Origin: Pyrocephalus nanus
Lineage: Eukaryota; Chordata; Aves; Passeriformes; Tyrannidae
DNA: 64,000 nucleotides
Assembly: GCA_038380795.1 (NCBI GenBank)
Contig: CM076261.1
Location: forward strand, 33,443,866 to 33,507,865
Reading direction: 5' to 3'
The notes under the pieces: model-generated
Seen by the model: only the letters and a program-made list of their open reading frames with translations
What the model was told of the DNA's origin: nothing
Database searches by the model: none
Position numbers and translations under genes: made by a program
Shown here: positions 23,157 through 34,169 of the stretch, piece after piece
Numbering within the stretch: position 1 is the stretch's first letter
How the letters are laid out: each line of letters opens with the position of its first letter

Positions 23157-23300
23157 GTAGCAGCAGGTCAGCGTGACCCAGCAGCAATCCCTGCCCAGCA
23201 GTGGGTGCCCATGCTGCCTGGGGGCGTGAGGGGAAGGTCCACAGGCACTGTACTCATCTCATGTGGATTCCCTCTCGGGTCAGATAGCAAGAGCCTCCCA
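23157..23300. other. GC-rich patch, unidentified
   Basis: A patch of about 140 bp is clearly richer in G and C than its surroundings (CCTGGGGGCGTGAGGGG). It has several CpG sites and a perfect estrogen-response-element palindrome at 23166-23178. An 84-codon open frame at 23082-23336 spans it but resembles no protein I know. It could be an old repeat or a regulatory element. Confidence 0.45.
23166..23178. promoter_or_regulatory. Perfect estrogen response element-like palindrome
   Basis: GGTCAGCGTGACC fits the nuclear receptor inverted repeat GGTCA, 3-nt spacer, TGACC exactly. The 5' neighbour is A, giving the full AGGTCA half-site on the left; the right side ends in C rather than T. The match is seen directly; occupancy by an estrogen receptor is inference. 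Confidence 0.5.
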
Positions 23301-24300
23301 GTTCAGCTGATTCAATTCTCTAGTTATTCTAAATGAATGAATTAATGAATACTATTTTCCTCCCTTGGTTATCACTTTGTTCCTTTTTTACACCCCAAAC
23401 AAGCTCCAGCTCTCAAGGGTGCATGCCTTTAATCACCAGTAATTAGTCATCAGTGGGTTGTTTACACCCCTGGCTCTTTGTGCCTGTACTTTCAAGCCCC
23501 TGCTGTCCCATGCATTTTTCTCAGGTCATAGATTAGTTCATTCTACAAAGAACTTATTACCACCCCTGATCACAATATAAATTATGTGCAATTCACCTTG
23601 TAAACAAATTACTGCCTCCCAACTGTATGCATCAAATGAAAAGAAAATAATGACTATATTTCTCTAAGTGAAATAATCCTAAAAGTGTGCTCTTCTTCCC
23701 CTAAGTGTGTACTGAAGTTTGTAGCCTTACTTTCCTTATTCTTTTGCTTTTGAAGGGCAAAAACATCGTGTAAAGAAAGAATGAGCTGAAAGTTGCCAGA
23801 CAGTACAACAGGTGAAAGCAGTCCCTTTCTGTTTCCTTCCTCTCCTGTATGCTGTCATTTCAGCGAGAGAGAAGGGAACTTTTAATAGTCTCTTTTCTTC
23901 CTACAGGCCTAACAAATTATTCCCCTTTCCTTTTGTAGTCATGTTACTATAGTCAGGAGAGAATTAAGAGCCAAATAACTGCATGCGGCCAGGGAGGCAG
24001 CAGTATGATTTTGTTGGTAGTAAGGATGAAGGACTGAGCCGGTTTGCTGTGAATATCCTCTGTTCCTGAGCTGTCCAAAGGTGATCCCACAGAAGTAAAA
24101 ATGGGACAAACTAACAGTGCCCTGAAGTATTCTGGTTGCCAATGGCTACAGTGAAAGCAAATTTAATTACTAACCAATTTAAGTGTTAGGAACTATCTCA
24201 ACCTTTCAGACGGTTCCTCTGTCAATACTGAGAGTTTTTTTAACTGCACTGGAACTACTTTGGTGGAAATTTTAAAATTCTCTGTAACAGAAAGGGTGCT
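23301..24300. other. Sequence with no recognised feature
   Basis: Moderately AT-rich DNA with no repeat ends or coding motif on either strand. Confidence 0.5.
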
Positions 24301-24735
24301 TGTACTGGCCTTGGCTGAGATAAAGTTGCTGCAACAGTAGCATGTTTTGGATTGGTGACTGAAACAGTATTGTGAACATGGGAATACAAAGATTGTGAAT
24401 AGTGTTTAAACACTGTCAAGGCGTTTTCTGTTTCTTAGAGTGTCCCACCATCAAGTAGAGTTACGGCATATGCCTTCCCAAGCAACCACTACACATAATG
24501 GAACCTGTTTTCCTGGAGATGGTTGAACACCTACCACCCAACAGGAAGAAGTCAATGAATTCCTTATTTTGCTTTGCTTGTGTGTGCAGGTTTTGCTTTC
24601 CCTATAAAATGGTTTTATCTTAACTTGCAATTTTTCTCACTGCTATCCTTCCCATTCTCTGCCTGATCCCATGGAGAGGGAGTGAATGAGCAGCAGGGTA
24701 GGGCTCAGGTGCCTGTTGGGGTTAACCCATATGCT
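24301..24735 (+). mobile_element. Solo LTR of an avian ERVL-type family (old, partial)
   Basis: It starts TGTACTGGCCTTGGCTGAGA, matching the well-known avian LTR start that contains the GGTTTTGGCTGGGATAGAG motif, followed by GTTTTGGATTGG. It continues with CTTCCCAAGCAACC, TTTTCCTGGAGATGGTTGAA and CCTTATTTTGCTTTGCTTG in the family's order, and ends with GGGAGTGAATGAGCAG and GGGGTTAACCC. GGTGCT at 24295-24300 and 24736-24741 flanks it as a perfect 5-6 bp target duplication. At 435 bp it is shorter than the family norm, mostly through a gap around 24440-24465. The terminal CA has decayed to CT. No proviral interior is present. Confidence 0.85.
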
Positions 24736-24741
24736 GGTGCT

Positions 24742-25131
24742 ACAGCATGAAAATGAATAAAGAATAAATCTATATCTTCAAATATACATTATACTGAAGT
24801 TGCATTCTGCAATATACATAAGAAATAGGGTTGATAACCAGGATTAACATGACAGGGGAGTGTAAAGTGTTTGGATTTTCCACATAGTAATTAGAAAACA
24901 ATTGCCAGTTTCTCTTCCTCCACATCCCTACACCACAATTAGGTTTTTAATTTGTTTAAGTGTGGAAAGTATCCTGCAATTTTCTCCTTGCTTACTGCAA
25001 AGTGAGAAGAGTTTACCTCTGGGTAAAGGTTTTCAGATTAACTTTTTGGTTCTTGTCATTCACTTTCTTTCACACTTGAGTGTGAGACAGGAGATTTAAA
25101 AGCTCTAGGTGAGAGATTTGTCCACTACTGT
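24742..25131. other. Sequence with no recognised feature
   Basis: AT-rich flank between an LTR and a CR1; nothing else could be supported. Confidence 0.5.
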
Positions 25132-25610
25132 TCATAGAATCATAGAACCAACTGAGTTGGAAAAGACCTCTGAGATCATCAGGTCCAACCCTTGATCCAA
25201 CACCGCCATGGTTACTAGACCATGGCACTAAGTGCCACATCCAGTATCATCTTAAATACTTCCAGGGACAGAGAATCCACCACTTCTCTGGGCAGCTCAT
25301 TCCAGTGTCTGATTACTCTCTCTGTAAAGAATTTCTTCCTAATATCCAACCTAAACCTCCCCTGGCAGAGCTTAAGGCTGTGCCCTCTTGTCCTACAGCT
25401 GATTGCCTGGGAGAAGAGATCGACCCCCACCTGGCTACAACCTCCTTTCAGGGAGTTGTAGAGAGTGATAAGGTCTCCCCTGAGCCTTCTCTTCTCCAGG
25501 CTAAACAACCCCACCTCCCTCAGCCTCTCATCATAGGACTTGTGCTCCAATCCCTTTGCCAGCCTGGTTGCTCCTCTCTGGAGCTGAATGTCTTGATGAA
25601 ACTGAACATC
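25132..25610 (-). mobile_element. CR1 LINE, 3' end fragment (well preserved)
   Basis: The element begins with the CR1 tail in reverse (TCATAGAATCATAGAACC), then TTGGAAAAGACCTCTGAGAT, AATTTCTTCCTAAT, CCTAAACCTCCCCTGGCAG and CTTCTCTTCCAGG-type segments. It ends near 25610 around a decayed AATGTCTTGATGAAACTGAA. It is 5'-truncated with only the last part of ORF2 and the 3' UTR. Divergence looks lower than in the copies at 1337 and 6416. No target duplication was resolved, which is usual for CR1. Confidence 0.92.
25215..25550 (-). pseudogene. CR1 ORF2 C-terminal remnant
   Basis: A 111-codon open frame on the minus strand encodes the end of the CR1 ORF2 protein, the endonuclease/reverse-transcriptase polyprotein. 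Recognisable blocks are [48 protein letters not shown] and [10 protein letters not shown], in the order usual for the CR1 C-terminus downstream of the reverse transcriptase. The endonuclease and RT cores are missing, so it cannot be active. The initial Met is internal to the original protein. Confidence 0.88.
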
Positions 25611-28310
25611 TTGCTAAAAAAAAATCTTTGTAGAAAAATTTTCAAAACATACCTTAGTAAAACATCCATTGTACTCTCCAGGTTTAAATCTCTAGATGGA
25701 GAACTCCCTTTTTAAGGATAGCTGTTTGGGAGCATGCAGTGGACACCAAAGCAAAATCCACAAGCCCAGAAAAGCAGGATAAAAGAGGATATGATACTAA
25801 AATGCACTTTTCTTGCTGAAACTTAAGTAAGCCCCAAGATTTTTTTTCTGAATATGCCTAGAGCAGTGCTACCATTCTACAGATTTCACTTCTCTTATTG
25901 TATCCTCTACACTATTGGTATTACTTGACGCAAAACCTGGGTGTAAAGGTTAATAGAATTGCTCAGTTGGCGATAACACTCAAATCTATAACTGCTTCTG
26001 GATTCTGAACACTTCTGAAATTAAACTATTAACATTGGCTCTAATGCTTACCCCAACAGTGATCACGTTTTTCTCTTGGAGAAATAATCAGCAGAAGGAC
26101 AAACTGGAGATGTATTTGCAGATTTAAAAGGCTTACCTCTTACAAATCTTATAGCCAGATGAATTGAAGTTAGGTGGAAGAAACTGTGTTGCTCTGTGAG
26201 AACTGTCAGGCAATGTTTCTTATTCCAGGTCTGAAATTTCTATATTCCTAAATTCCTTTCTGTAATTTGGAGTTCCTTCCCAGGAATCCAGTCCTGCTTT
26301 ATGGAGGAGTGAAAAACAAGTCAGGTTCCCTGGCACCTTAGGAATAGCTACATTTTCCTTTTACATTTATTTTTACAGCCACTAAACAATGCATGACCTT
26401 TGACAAAAATGGTAGTTAAGACTGTATCTGCACTTCTGTTCTTTGAGTTCTTTCCTTAAAAGCTAACTTGAATGCTTCAATAAAACAGACTGCTCAACAT
26501 GCTTATTTTTCCTGACTCATTTACACACCTTCCTGAGCACACCTCCCAGCAGGATGTACATAGTGATAGCTGAAGGAAGAGAAACATTAGTGTTTAAAAT
26601 TTAGCATTTTTTTTTTCTTCCCCATCAGGAGTTATCAAGTCATATTAAAAATAATTTTAAAAAATCCCTGAATCCCTAAAATATTTTAGAGTAAAAGTTT
26701 TAGCAGTCGTTGAAAATTTGAAGGTGAAGAATGGCTTTATGGAGGCTTTGACATCAAGTACATATCAGGGATATTCATTGTAACCACTGTGCTGAGAGCA
26801 AGACGTCTTACTTTTGGCTTTAATTCTGACAGTGCAATCCTGGTCCAGTTGAATGCAGCGACAAAACTTCCATTAACTTCACTAATGAGGACATTTGCCT
26901 AAGGAGTTTCTATTACTACTAGTAATAGGGGTAGTAGCCTCTATTAATTTGATCAAGGTCTGTCAAGATCATGTTCTATGTTGTGCCCAGCTAATAATAT
27001 TCAGGAAGCAGAGAGGTAGCACAATCTTTAAAACTGTGCAATGTGCTAAGAAGGCTTTTCATTCTTCTTGCATCTTCATTAAATTAGAACAGTAGTCCAT
27101 GTTTGTTCAGTGCAGTTGTCCCATTCTTTAGTGGCAACATGCAGCTCCATCTTTCAGTAAGCTCAGAATTACTGTATGATTTTTCAGAGACTCAGTATTA
27201 TGGTGTGAAATCATGGCAGTGCTTTTCTTATATTCAGGTTGTGTTCTCATTCCTAACTCATTTAACTGTGTTCATCAAATAGAAATCTGTTTCTGCATCT
27301 GAGTGCTATGCAGGTAAATTCTGGCCTTAAAAATAGAGAATTAGTCTCATTTTTCTATTGGGTACTAAGCTCAGAGTAAAGCTTAAAACTCACCCTTTAC
27401 TATATGCACTAATCAAAAGCAGTGCTATTCCAGACAAGTGAGACTTGTGAGACTAATTTGAAAGCAGATGTTCATGTCTTCCAAAAAACAACCATTTTGT
27501 TGTTTGTTTCTTGGGGTTTTTTCAGCATCAGTGTTATAATAGGGGGTAGAGTATGTACTTAATGATGCAATAATTAGTTTGAAGTAGTAAATTTGCACAG
27601 AAGGAATCTAAGCCTCTATCTGTGTTTTAGATTAACATCTTCATGTTTGCTTTGCTTAAATTTCTACTACTTGCGTTGAAGGGTATTATTTCATTACAGA
27701 ATTTCACTCCATATTATGTTGACAAAAGAGGTCACAGACTTTATTCTGCAATTGCAAAGAATCCTACCATAGTACCTCTAAAGCTGCAGAGTCAGCAAGG
27801 ACAGTACACAGTAGATGAGTAAGCAAGTAAAAAGCAAATAGCACCAGATATTGAATATGACATGATTGAAATTTTTTGTGGGTTTTTTTGACAAGGGATC
27901 TACAGGTTAGATGTGAATGGAAAACACAGCATCCTCTTAGAGTATGAACTGAAAGGTGGAGAATTTCCTGTTTTTATCAGAAGGAATTATCATATTAGGT
28001 AAAAATAAGGGCAAGTTACCAACAAAATATTTGGTGTCAGACAGCGACAGATTTTTATTTATATAATGGAAACTCTATATGCTGGACCAGCACAAACATG
28101 TTCATTTTCCACAACAACAGCTTTTATGTAGAGAGAGATTTAGGGGAGAGCTTCTTTGTTTAGCATGTCTGAGACCTTTGGTTGAAGGGTCCAAGCCCAC
28201 ATGACTGAATAAATTTGTTGTTGATCAGAAAGCCTGTACAGGTTTTGACCTGCACAGAAAGTAGATAATGGAAGGAGATGATGCTTGAAGCTGGCTGTCA
28301 TGTGGGTATG
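25611..28310. other. AT-rich sequence with a possible ancient repeat
   Basis: No gene was recognised. A possible ancient amniote repeat lies at 26835-26890 and is noted separately. The T-run at 26608-26619 and the G/T-rich segment near 27497-27522 are simple sequence. Confidence 0.45.
26835..26890. repeat. Possible ancient amniote interspersed repeat
   Basis: The order CAATCCTGGTCCAG, ACAAAACTTCCATTAACTTC resembles a motif common in turtle and crocodilian repeats (AATCCTGGCCCC, AAAACTCCCATTGACTTC). The copy is short and diverged. Similar pieces may lie at 32345-32395, 35650-35700, 41942-42022 and 61115-61148. Confidence 0.35.
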
Positions 28311-28511
28311 TGCATTGGGTTTGTATGGCAAGGTTCTGGTAGTGCAGGTTGAGGCAGGGAAGGGGGGGAAGCTACAGATGTCGCTTCTGTGAGAAGCTGC
28401 TAGAAACTTCCCTATGTCCAATGCAGCCCATGGCAACTGACTCCAAGACAGACCCTCTGATGGCCAAAGCCAAGCCTGTTAGCGGCAGTAGTAACACCTC
28501 TGGAACAAAAG

Positions 28512-28519
28512 TATTTAAG
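28512..28519 (+). promoter_or_regulatory. LTR TATA-like box
   Basis: TATTTAAG is followed by AAGGGAAAAAA, the conserved core promoter position of this LTR family. The nested LTR lies 186 bp downstream, so transcripts starting here would run into it. Confidence 0.6.
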
Positions 28520-28936
28520 AAGGGAAAAAAGACATTCTTCACATCAGTAACTGGGAGAGAGGAATGAGAGGAACAGCGCTGCAGACACAAAGATCAGTGA
28601 AAAAGATGCTCCAGGTGCCAGAGCAGAGATGCCCTACAGCTTGTCATGAGGCAAACTGTCTCCCTGCAGATCTTGGAGGTTGAGCAGATATCCATCTGCA
28701 GCCCTGTAACACACAGATAATATAGAAATGCCAAAAATTATGTTTCACCATTGTTCTGCCTGTCAAAAACTTCCTACCAAAAATTCTCTGTCAGCTCTCT
28801 GCCAGAAGTTCTCACTAGGACTTCCCATGGGACTTTTCCTGCAAAAAGATCCTGCCATTGTTTAAGGTTATCATATTTCCTCGGACATCTGAACTGACTA
28901 TGTGCCAAAAAGCCACTTACAACCTCCTTTGAACAC

Positions 28937-28943
28937 TATAAAA
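28937..28943 (+). promoter_or_regulatory. TATA box of the nested LTR
   Basis: TATAAAA lies 232 bp into the nested LTR, at a plausible U3/R boundary upstream of the poly(A) signal at 29463. It is a perfect core motif, so the promoter may be intact. Confidence 0.6.
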
Positions 28944-29462
28944 CTCCAGGACAAATTTTGGAAAATCAGGGAAGAGGAAAGGGAGAGAGAACTGGTTGCC
29001 CCAGGATTCACTCCTCACCTCCCCTCCCCTTTTCTCCATCACTGCATGCTGCCTGCCTACCATGGGAGACTGAGACTCTGCAGGCCTGGAGAGAACTGAG
29101 ACCACCATGCCACGTGCATGACTTATATCTTATCCTTCAAGTCTCACTATATTTCTGAGGGCCAGAGAGCTGCGGCTGAACTGAGATCGTGCAAGGCCTG
29201 GGACATAGCTTTGTGTGAGCAGGGAAACCACACATCCTGCATTCCAGAGAACTAAAGCTGTTAAACCCCCTGCAGCTAAAGAGATAACATCAAGACAGAG
29301 AAAAAAAAAAAAGATAGAAAACCCTTTTTCCCCTCTCACTCACACCAGCATGGCAGAAAGGTAGTTTTCAGTGGTATCTTTTCTCTGCTTCTGAAAAATA
29401 ATCTTAGCATTTTCCAATCTTTTCCGATATTTTCCTCTTTCTCTTTGCACCTCTTAACAATT

Positions 29463-29468
29463 AATAAA
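29463..29468 (+). promoter_or_regulatory. Poly(A) signal of the nested LTR
   Basis: AATAAA is followed by a T/G-rich stretch (GGTTTTGCT), the usual arrangement at an LTR R/U5 boundary, and lies about 100 bp before the LTR end. Confidence 0.65.
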
Positions 29469-30109
29469 ATCAGGTTTTGCTATCAACAGATAACTTGTGT
29501 GAGTTTTAATTTTGCTCAAGGGAATATTAGAATCTGAAGTTCTTTCTGCAATATTTAAGCAGATTGTAACAAGCCCTTGGAGGATTCCATGCTGTAGCAG
29601 GTTGATATGCCCAAAGTAGACTGTGACTCTATGGCAAACTCATGCTGGAGCAGGCTCCTGCCAGGTTCTGTGGTCTTATGGAAAGAGGAGTCCATGCTGG
29701 AGCAGGTTTGTTGGCAGGTTTGTGTCCCCATGGAGGTCCCACATTGGAGAACTCTGTTCCTGAAGCACTGCATCCAGCGGAAGGGACCCACACTATGTGA
29801 AGAACTGCAGCACTCACGTTGGAGAAGTTCATGGAGATCTGTTTCCCATAGAAGAGATCCCAAGCTGGAACAGGAAAACAGTGTGAGGAATCCTTCCCCT
29901 GAGAAGTAAGGAGAGGCCCAGACAATGTGTGATGGACTGACTTCAGCCCCCATTCCCCATCCCCCTGAGCTACTGTAGGGGGAGGAAGAAGAGAATTCAG
30001 AAGTGAAGTTAAGCCTGATAAGAATGAAGCAGTGAGCAGAAGGTGTTTTTAAGATTTGGGTTTATTTCTCATTATTCTAGCCTGATTTGATTTGTAAGAA
30101 AATAATTAT

Positions 30110-30115
30110 AATAAA
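30110..30115 (+). promoter_or_regulatory. Poly(A) signal of the host LTR (copy 2)
   Basis: AATAAA lies about 190 bp before the end of the LTR, followed by TTGAGTGTGTTTTGCC, a T/G-rich downstream element. The same site is degraded in copy 1 and intact in copy 3. Confidence 0.6.
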
Positions 30116-30298
30116 TTAAACTAATTTCCCCATGTTGAGTGTGTTTTGCCCACGACAATAACTGTTGAGTGATCCCTTCCTGTCCTTCTCTTGACCCGTG
30201 AACTTTTCATTATACTTTTTCTTCCCTGCCCAGCTGAGAAGGGGAGTGACAGAGCAGTTTTGGTGGGTACCTGGCCTCCAGCCAGGGTCATCCCATCA

Positions 30299-31654
30299 TA
30301 TGACACAGTGTTCTGTAGGTAAATGCCAGGAATCCTGTCTCTGTACAGTTGACGTGATAGATGGAGAACAAAACTGTAGAGCAAAACAGGATGCCTCTGA
30401 AAGAAAAGCACTATCTGTAATGTCTCTCATGGATTACACCACTAAGCAGATTCATTAGATATTGTTTCCATACCTTGGGACAGAAAAACAATTTTTTGTC
30501 TACTGCCTATGTTATCCTTTTGAATGCTCTGGGCAGGTGCTTCCAGGCCCCTACGTTCTTCGTAGTGAAATTTCCACCTCCTCTGTTCATGTATTCTGTC
30601 CTTCTTGGTCACCAGAAGTTGAAAGCTAATATTTTTGCTATTATTTTTTCCATTAAAAATCTGTTCCCTTGTGCAATTTCATTCATATATTTATGTTCCA
30701 TAATGTTTCATTCTCAACAGTCAGAATTAGTTTTGTGACCACTGGCCATCCAATACCCATTAGACCCAGCACAGAAATGTAAAAAGTGCTTGGAAAGCAT
30801 TGATGGTATGAACTTCTATATGGGGAATATCTCCACTGCAGACTTATCTGAGCTAATTAGTACTGGAATCAGTGTTCCAGTCAGCTTAACCTGAGTATAA
30901 GTATTCCCACAGCAAGGCTTTCTGTGTCTTACTGTCCCTGAACCAATGTACAAGTGTGCCCAGTTGAACGAAGCCCTCCTGCTTTGTGCCGTGGTGTTCT
31001 GGGATTTGTTCCTGTGCAGATGAGTCATCTGTGAGAAAATGTCTTGCCTTTGGAAAAGGTTGTTCAGACAGGTCTAGGGCATTCACCACATACATCTCTT
31101 TGGTTTCTGAGGACAGGTTCTGGGCTAAAGGCTAAACTAAAGGATAGAATAGATGTTAGTTCATACATATAGCTGGAAGTCAGTGGGCCTGGCATATGGT
31201 AAAGTTGTTAATAGCTAAAAATAAAGGTTGAGTGAAAAACACTTATAACCCTAAAATCTAAGTCTGTTGTGAATATATATCTTGCTTATCTAATTCACAA
31301 CTTGATTCTGTACAAAACTATTCAAAAAACAAGTTGAGCAGTCAGATATATGACCAAATAAAGATGCCTAAGGAGTGATGTTATTACTATTTATATTTTA
31401 TATTTTTTATATTATATTTTTTCATTTAGAATAGTGAAGAAAGTTCAGGGTAGTATATAGTGAAAGCTGATCATGAAATGGAGCCTGTACGATGTATAGT
31501 TTTTGGTAGAATTAGGAGTTGTCTGTATGAAGAAATGTGAGCAGAGGGAAAGGAATTAAAAATACATGTGAAATAGAAAAATTACTTTGTTAAAAGTTGC
31601 TTGAAAGGCCTCCTGATGATATAGGAAATATCAGATAAGTGCTGCTAATTATTA
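30299..31654. other. Sequence of unknown content
   Basis: No gene was recognised. The segment 30830-31120 is less AT-rich and has overlapping short open frames on the minus strand, but none shows a known motif. Confidence 0.45.
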
Positions 31655-31786
31655 TTCTTTCCCTCTTTCTTTTCCTTTTCCCTTTCCCTTTCTCTTTCCC
31701 TTTCTCTTTCCCGTTCCCTTTCTCTTTCCCGTTCCCTTTCTCTTTCCCTTTCCTTTTCCCTTTCCCTCTCCCTTTCTCTTCTCTTC
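31655..31786. repeat. (CCCTTT)n polypyrimidine tract
   Basis: About 132 bp of C and T only, apart from two G residues in CCCGTTCCC units, built on TTTCCC and TTTCTC hexamers. Plus-strand frames read Phe/Pro/Ser repeats and minus-strand frames Gly/Lys repeats; these are artefacts. Such homopyrimidine mirror-like tracts can adopt triplex DNA. Confidence 0.95.
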
Positions 31787-32040
31787 ATAGTTTTTCACCA
31801 TTAATTCAACTGGAATTATGTTGTGTGTTTTATCTTGCTGAATAATGCAGTGTTTTAAAAAAGCGTAAAATTCTCTGTCTTTATATAAAGAACTCCAAAA
31901 GTCAGAAGATTTCATGGGGGGTTTTATAGCTATTGAATAGCCTATAGCAAGTACCGTTATGTAATCCTTTAAAATACCATTTGTGGGTAGCTGGTTTTCC
32001 TTAGGGAGGCATAGATGAATAGATTTTTATAATGCTATAA

Positions 32041-32126
32041 TTAAAAAAAAAAAAACAAAACAAACAAACCCAAAAAAAACCCCAACCGACCAAACAAACA
32101 AACAAAACCACCAAAAAAACCCCCTG
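32041..32126. repeat. A/C-only low-complexity tract
   Basis: A poly(A) start is followed by CAAA, CCCAAAA and ACCAAAC units with virtually no G or T on the plus strand. A T-run follows at about 32149-32167. Confidence 0.9.
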
Positions 32127-32422
32127 CATATATAAGGCCAGGAAACCTTTTTTTTTTTTTTTTTTTTCTTATCATTAGAGACAGACTGACTGGAAAGGCT
32201 TCACACATCTGATGATATAGTTCTTCAGAAACTCTAGATATGCCTATCCTATCAACTTTAAATAACCTGTCTGGATACAAAGGTCATTTATAAAATACAC
32301 ATTTTGAATTTTTTTTTCAACTTGAATGAACCCTTGAATACTGTGCCAGCTGGAGTTCATGGTGCCCATTAACATCAGTAGGAGGGAATTTGAGATACTT
32401 GTTCTTGTAGATCTTTGGTTCT

Positions 32423-32470
32423 TTTTGGTTTTGGGTTTTTTTGGGGTGGGTGTGTTTGGGGGTTTTTTTC
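32423..32470. repeat. T/G tract with canonical G-quadruplex motif
   Basis: G-runs at 32433-32435, 32443-32446, 32448-32450 and 32458-32462 are separated by loops of 7, 1 and 7 nt, fitting the G3+N1-7 rule on the plus strand. The surroundings are T/G only, a reverse-strand form of the A/C tracts. Confidence 0.85.
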
Positions 32471-34169
32471 CATTAAGCTATGAGCAGTATTTTCATGAAG
32501 AGATATGTGATAACATTTTACATCTAGGATAACACTTTTCTATAAAGGAAGAAAATAAATTTCTGGTCCATCATGTCTGTCTGGGCATTCTTGAAAGAGT
32601 ACTTGTACAAATCCTGTATCATAATACAGCTTTTTAAGCATCAGAAGACCTGAAAGTAGCTGTAAAGATTTCATCATATGACACAGAGCATGCAAACTAG
32701 AACTTTCATGGACTCCCTTGAAGTAATTTTAAAATAGAAATATTTGGATTTCAGATAAGAAAATTGCATGCTCTTGGATTTTTGGAAATTGATTTACTGA
32801 CGTTCCACAAGTTTTATTTTGGGGAAAAAATATTCAATCCAAATAAAAACCGAATAAGGAGATACATATGATGAAATAATAAAACTGTGATTTCTGAGGG
32901 AGTGAGATAAATAAACATACTAACTGATGTCCAGGTGGGTTTGCCCTCTATTGGTCTTATGTTTTTAAATATGCTTCCCTAGATTACAGCTGGTGCATTT
33001 CTGCACTTTTCTGCAGATATTACTTTCTGTTGTTACTTAACATTGTTAATCCAGACTACACTAACTGAGGGGAAAAAAGATATTCTTGCTGCCAGTACAT
33101 CTGGATTGCCAGCTGTGAGTGTGAAAGTCCACTATATAAATGTATATTTATACTATGGTAATGTCTGTCTGTTGATTTTTCAAAATATTTTTTTAATGTC
33201 TAGTTTATTAAGGCTCTGTTGGTTTTGTTAGTAGTTGTTTTCTTCTCCCTAAATACCGGTTTTCCACCTTAATTCGATTAATATATCATGGTTGTCTCCT
33301 TTTTATTGTGTTCTCCTTTTTTCAATTTCAAAGAAGAAAATGATACTGAGGGATAATCAAGTCTCTGCTTTTGCTAGTGGAGAGTATGATAGAGTAGAAA
33401 TAGGATAAATCTTTTTCTCCTTCAGTGTAAAGTAGAGGTTACCCTCAGGGCTGAACAGAGCTCATCCTTGAAACCACACAGAAAAATATTGTATTTTTGA
33501 TGTTGGGAACTCAAGGGAAATATAGGTTCATACTACACCAAATCCTTCTTCCAGAATTTTTTTTTAATAAGTTTGGTTTAGAAATAGTAGTAGAAAATTG
33601 AGGTTTACCTGTACATTTATGCCAAAAGGCTTAACTCCTTAATTTTGTGCTTAAAACAATTATGTCTCTGAGGATATGAAGAAAGAAAGAAACAAACAAA
33701 AAGTTACTGTTTGTCATTTTGGGTCGGGAGGTGGAGGAGAGGTAGCACTTTCGGATCCTTTATTCCACATCTATAATGGAAAATTACTTGTTTTCATAAT
33801 TCCATCCTTGGTAAATAATTAGGCTTATTCCTCCTAAACTAGTGGTTCTTATTTCAAAGTAACATATTTTGGCTTTTTGGAATATATGTCAATATTAAAT
33901 GATTAATAGCAACCAGGAAATTATTTCATCTCACACTATCACTGCTAGTGCACTTTTAAGGAACAGAATATAAAATTCTAAGAGTCAAAAATTCAAAACA
34001 GTCTTTCAGAGACTTGTTAGCATATTTCTTTGAATTAGTATGTTGCTTTGAATACATTTTTGGAGTCAGATATGATCACCAACGTGTCTTGAACCTTAAC
34101 CTCTCACAATTTTATTAATAAAGTGTTATTCCGTAAACTGTTAATGTGAGTTCTTCAAGGGTACTGACA
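32471..34169. other. AT-rich sequence, nothing recognised
   Basis: No gene or mobile element was supported on either strand. Confidence 0.5.

Larger units (their letters stand above)
28700..29576 (+). mobile_element. Nested solo LTR (867 bp) with 5-bp target duplication
   Basis: The LTR proper is 28705-29571. It begins TGTAACACAC, ends GATTGTAACA, and is flanked on both sides by AGCCC (28700-28704 and 29572-29576), where the host LTR sequence is interrupted and then continues. TATAAAA at 28937-28943 and AATAAA at 29463-29468 give promoter and poly(A) signal in the plus sense. The segment GCACCTCTTAACAATTAATA, the downstream TATCAACAGATAACTTG and the final ATATTTAAGCAG are features I associate with avian ERV LTRs. 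The 5-bp duplication suits an ERVL-type integrase. There is no internal retroviral sequence. Confidence 0.9.
28311..30298 (+). mobile_element. Solo LTR of the 1.1 kb family, copy 2, interrupted by another LTR
   Basis: It starts TGCATTGGGTTTGTATGG and has TTCTGTGAGAAGCTGCTAG, a TATTTAAG box at 28512-28519, CAGATATCCATCTGCAGCCC, then the nested element, then degenerate GGAGCAG/CCATGG repeats. AATAAA lies at 30110-30115, and the end is CCAGCCAGGGTCATCCCATCA. Its order and content are the reverse complement of the LTR at 13909-15001. Without the nested insertion and its duplication it is about 1.1 kb, as expected. TATG abuts both ends (28307-28310 and 30299-30302), perhaps what remains of a target duplication. 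No proviral interior is present. Confidence 0.88.

Noticed and set aside
28140..30458. Many 60-130 codon open frames on both strands
   Set aside because: All fall within or beside the two nested LTRs, and none matches gag, protease, pol or env.
31639..31915. Phe-Pro-Ser repeat and Gly-Lys repeat open frames on opposite strands
   Set aside because: They are generated by the (CCCTTT)n tract; hexamer repeats cannot create stops.
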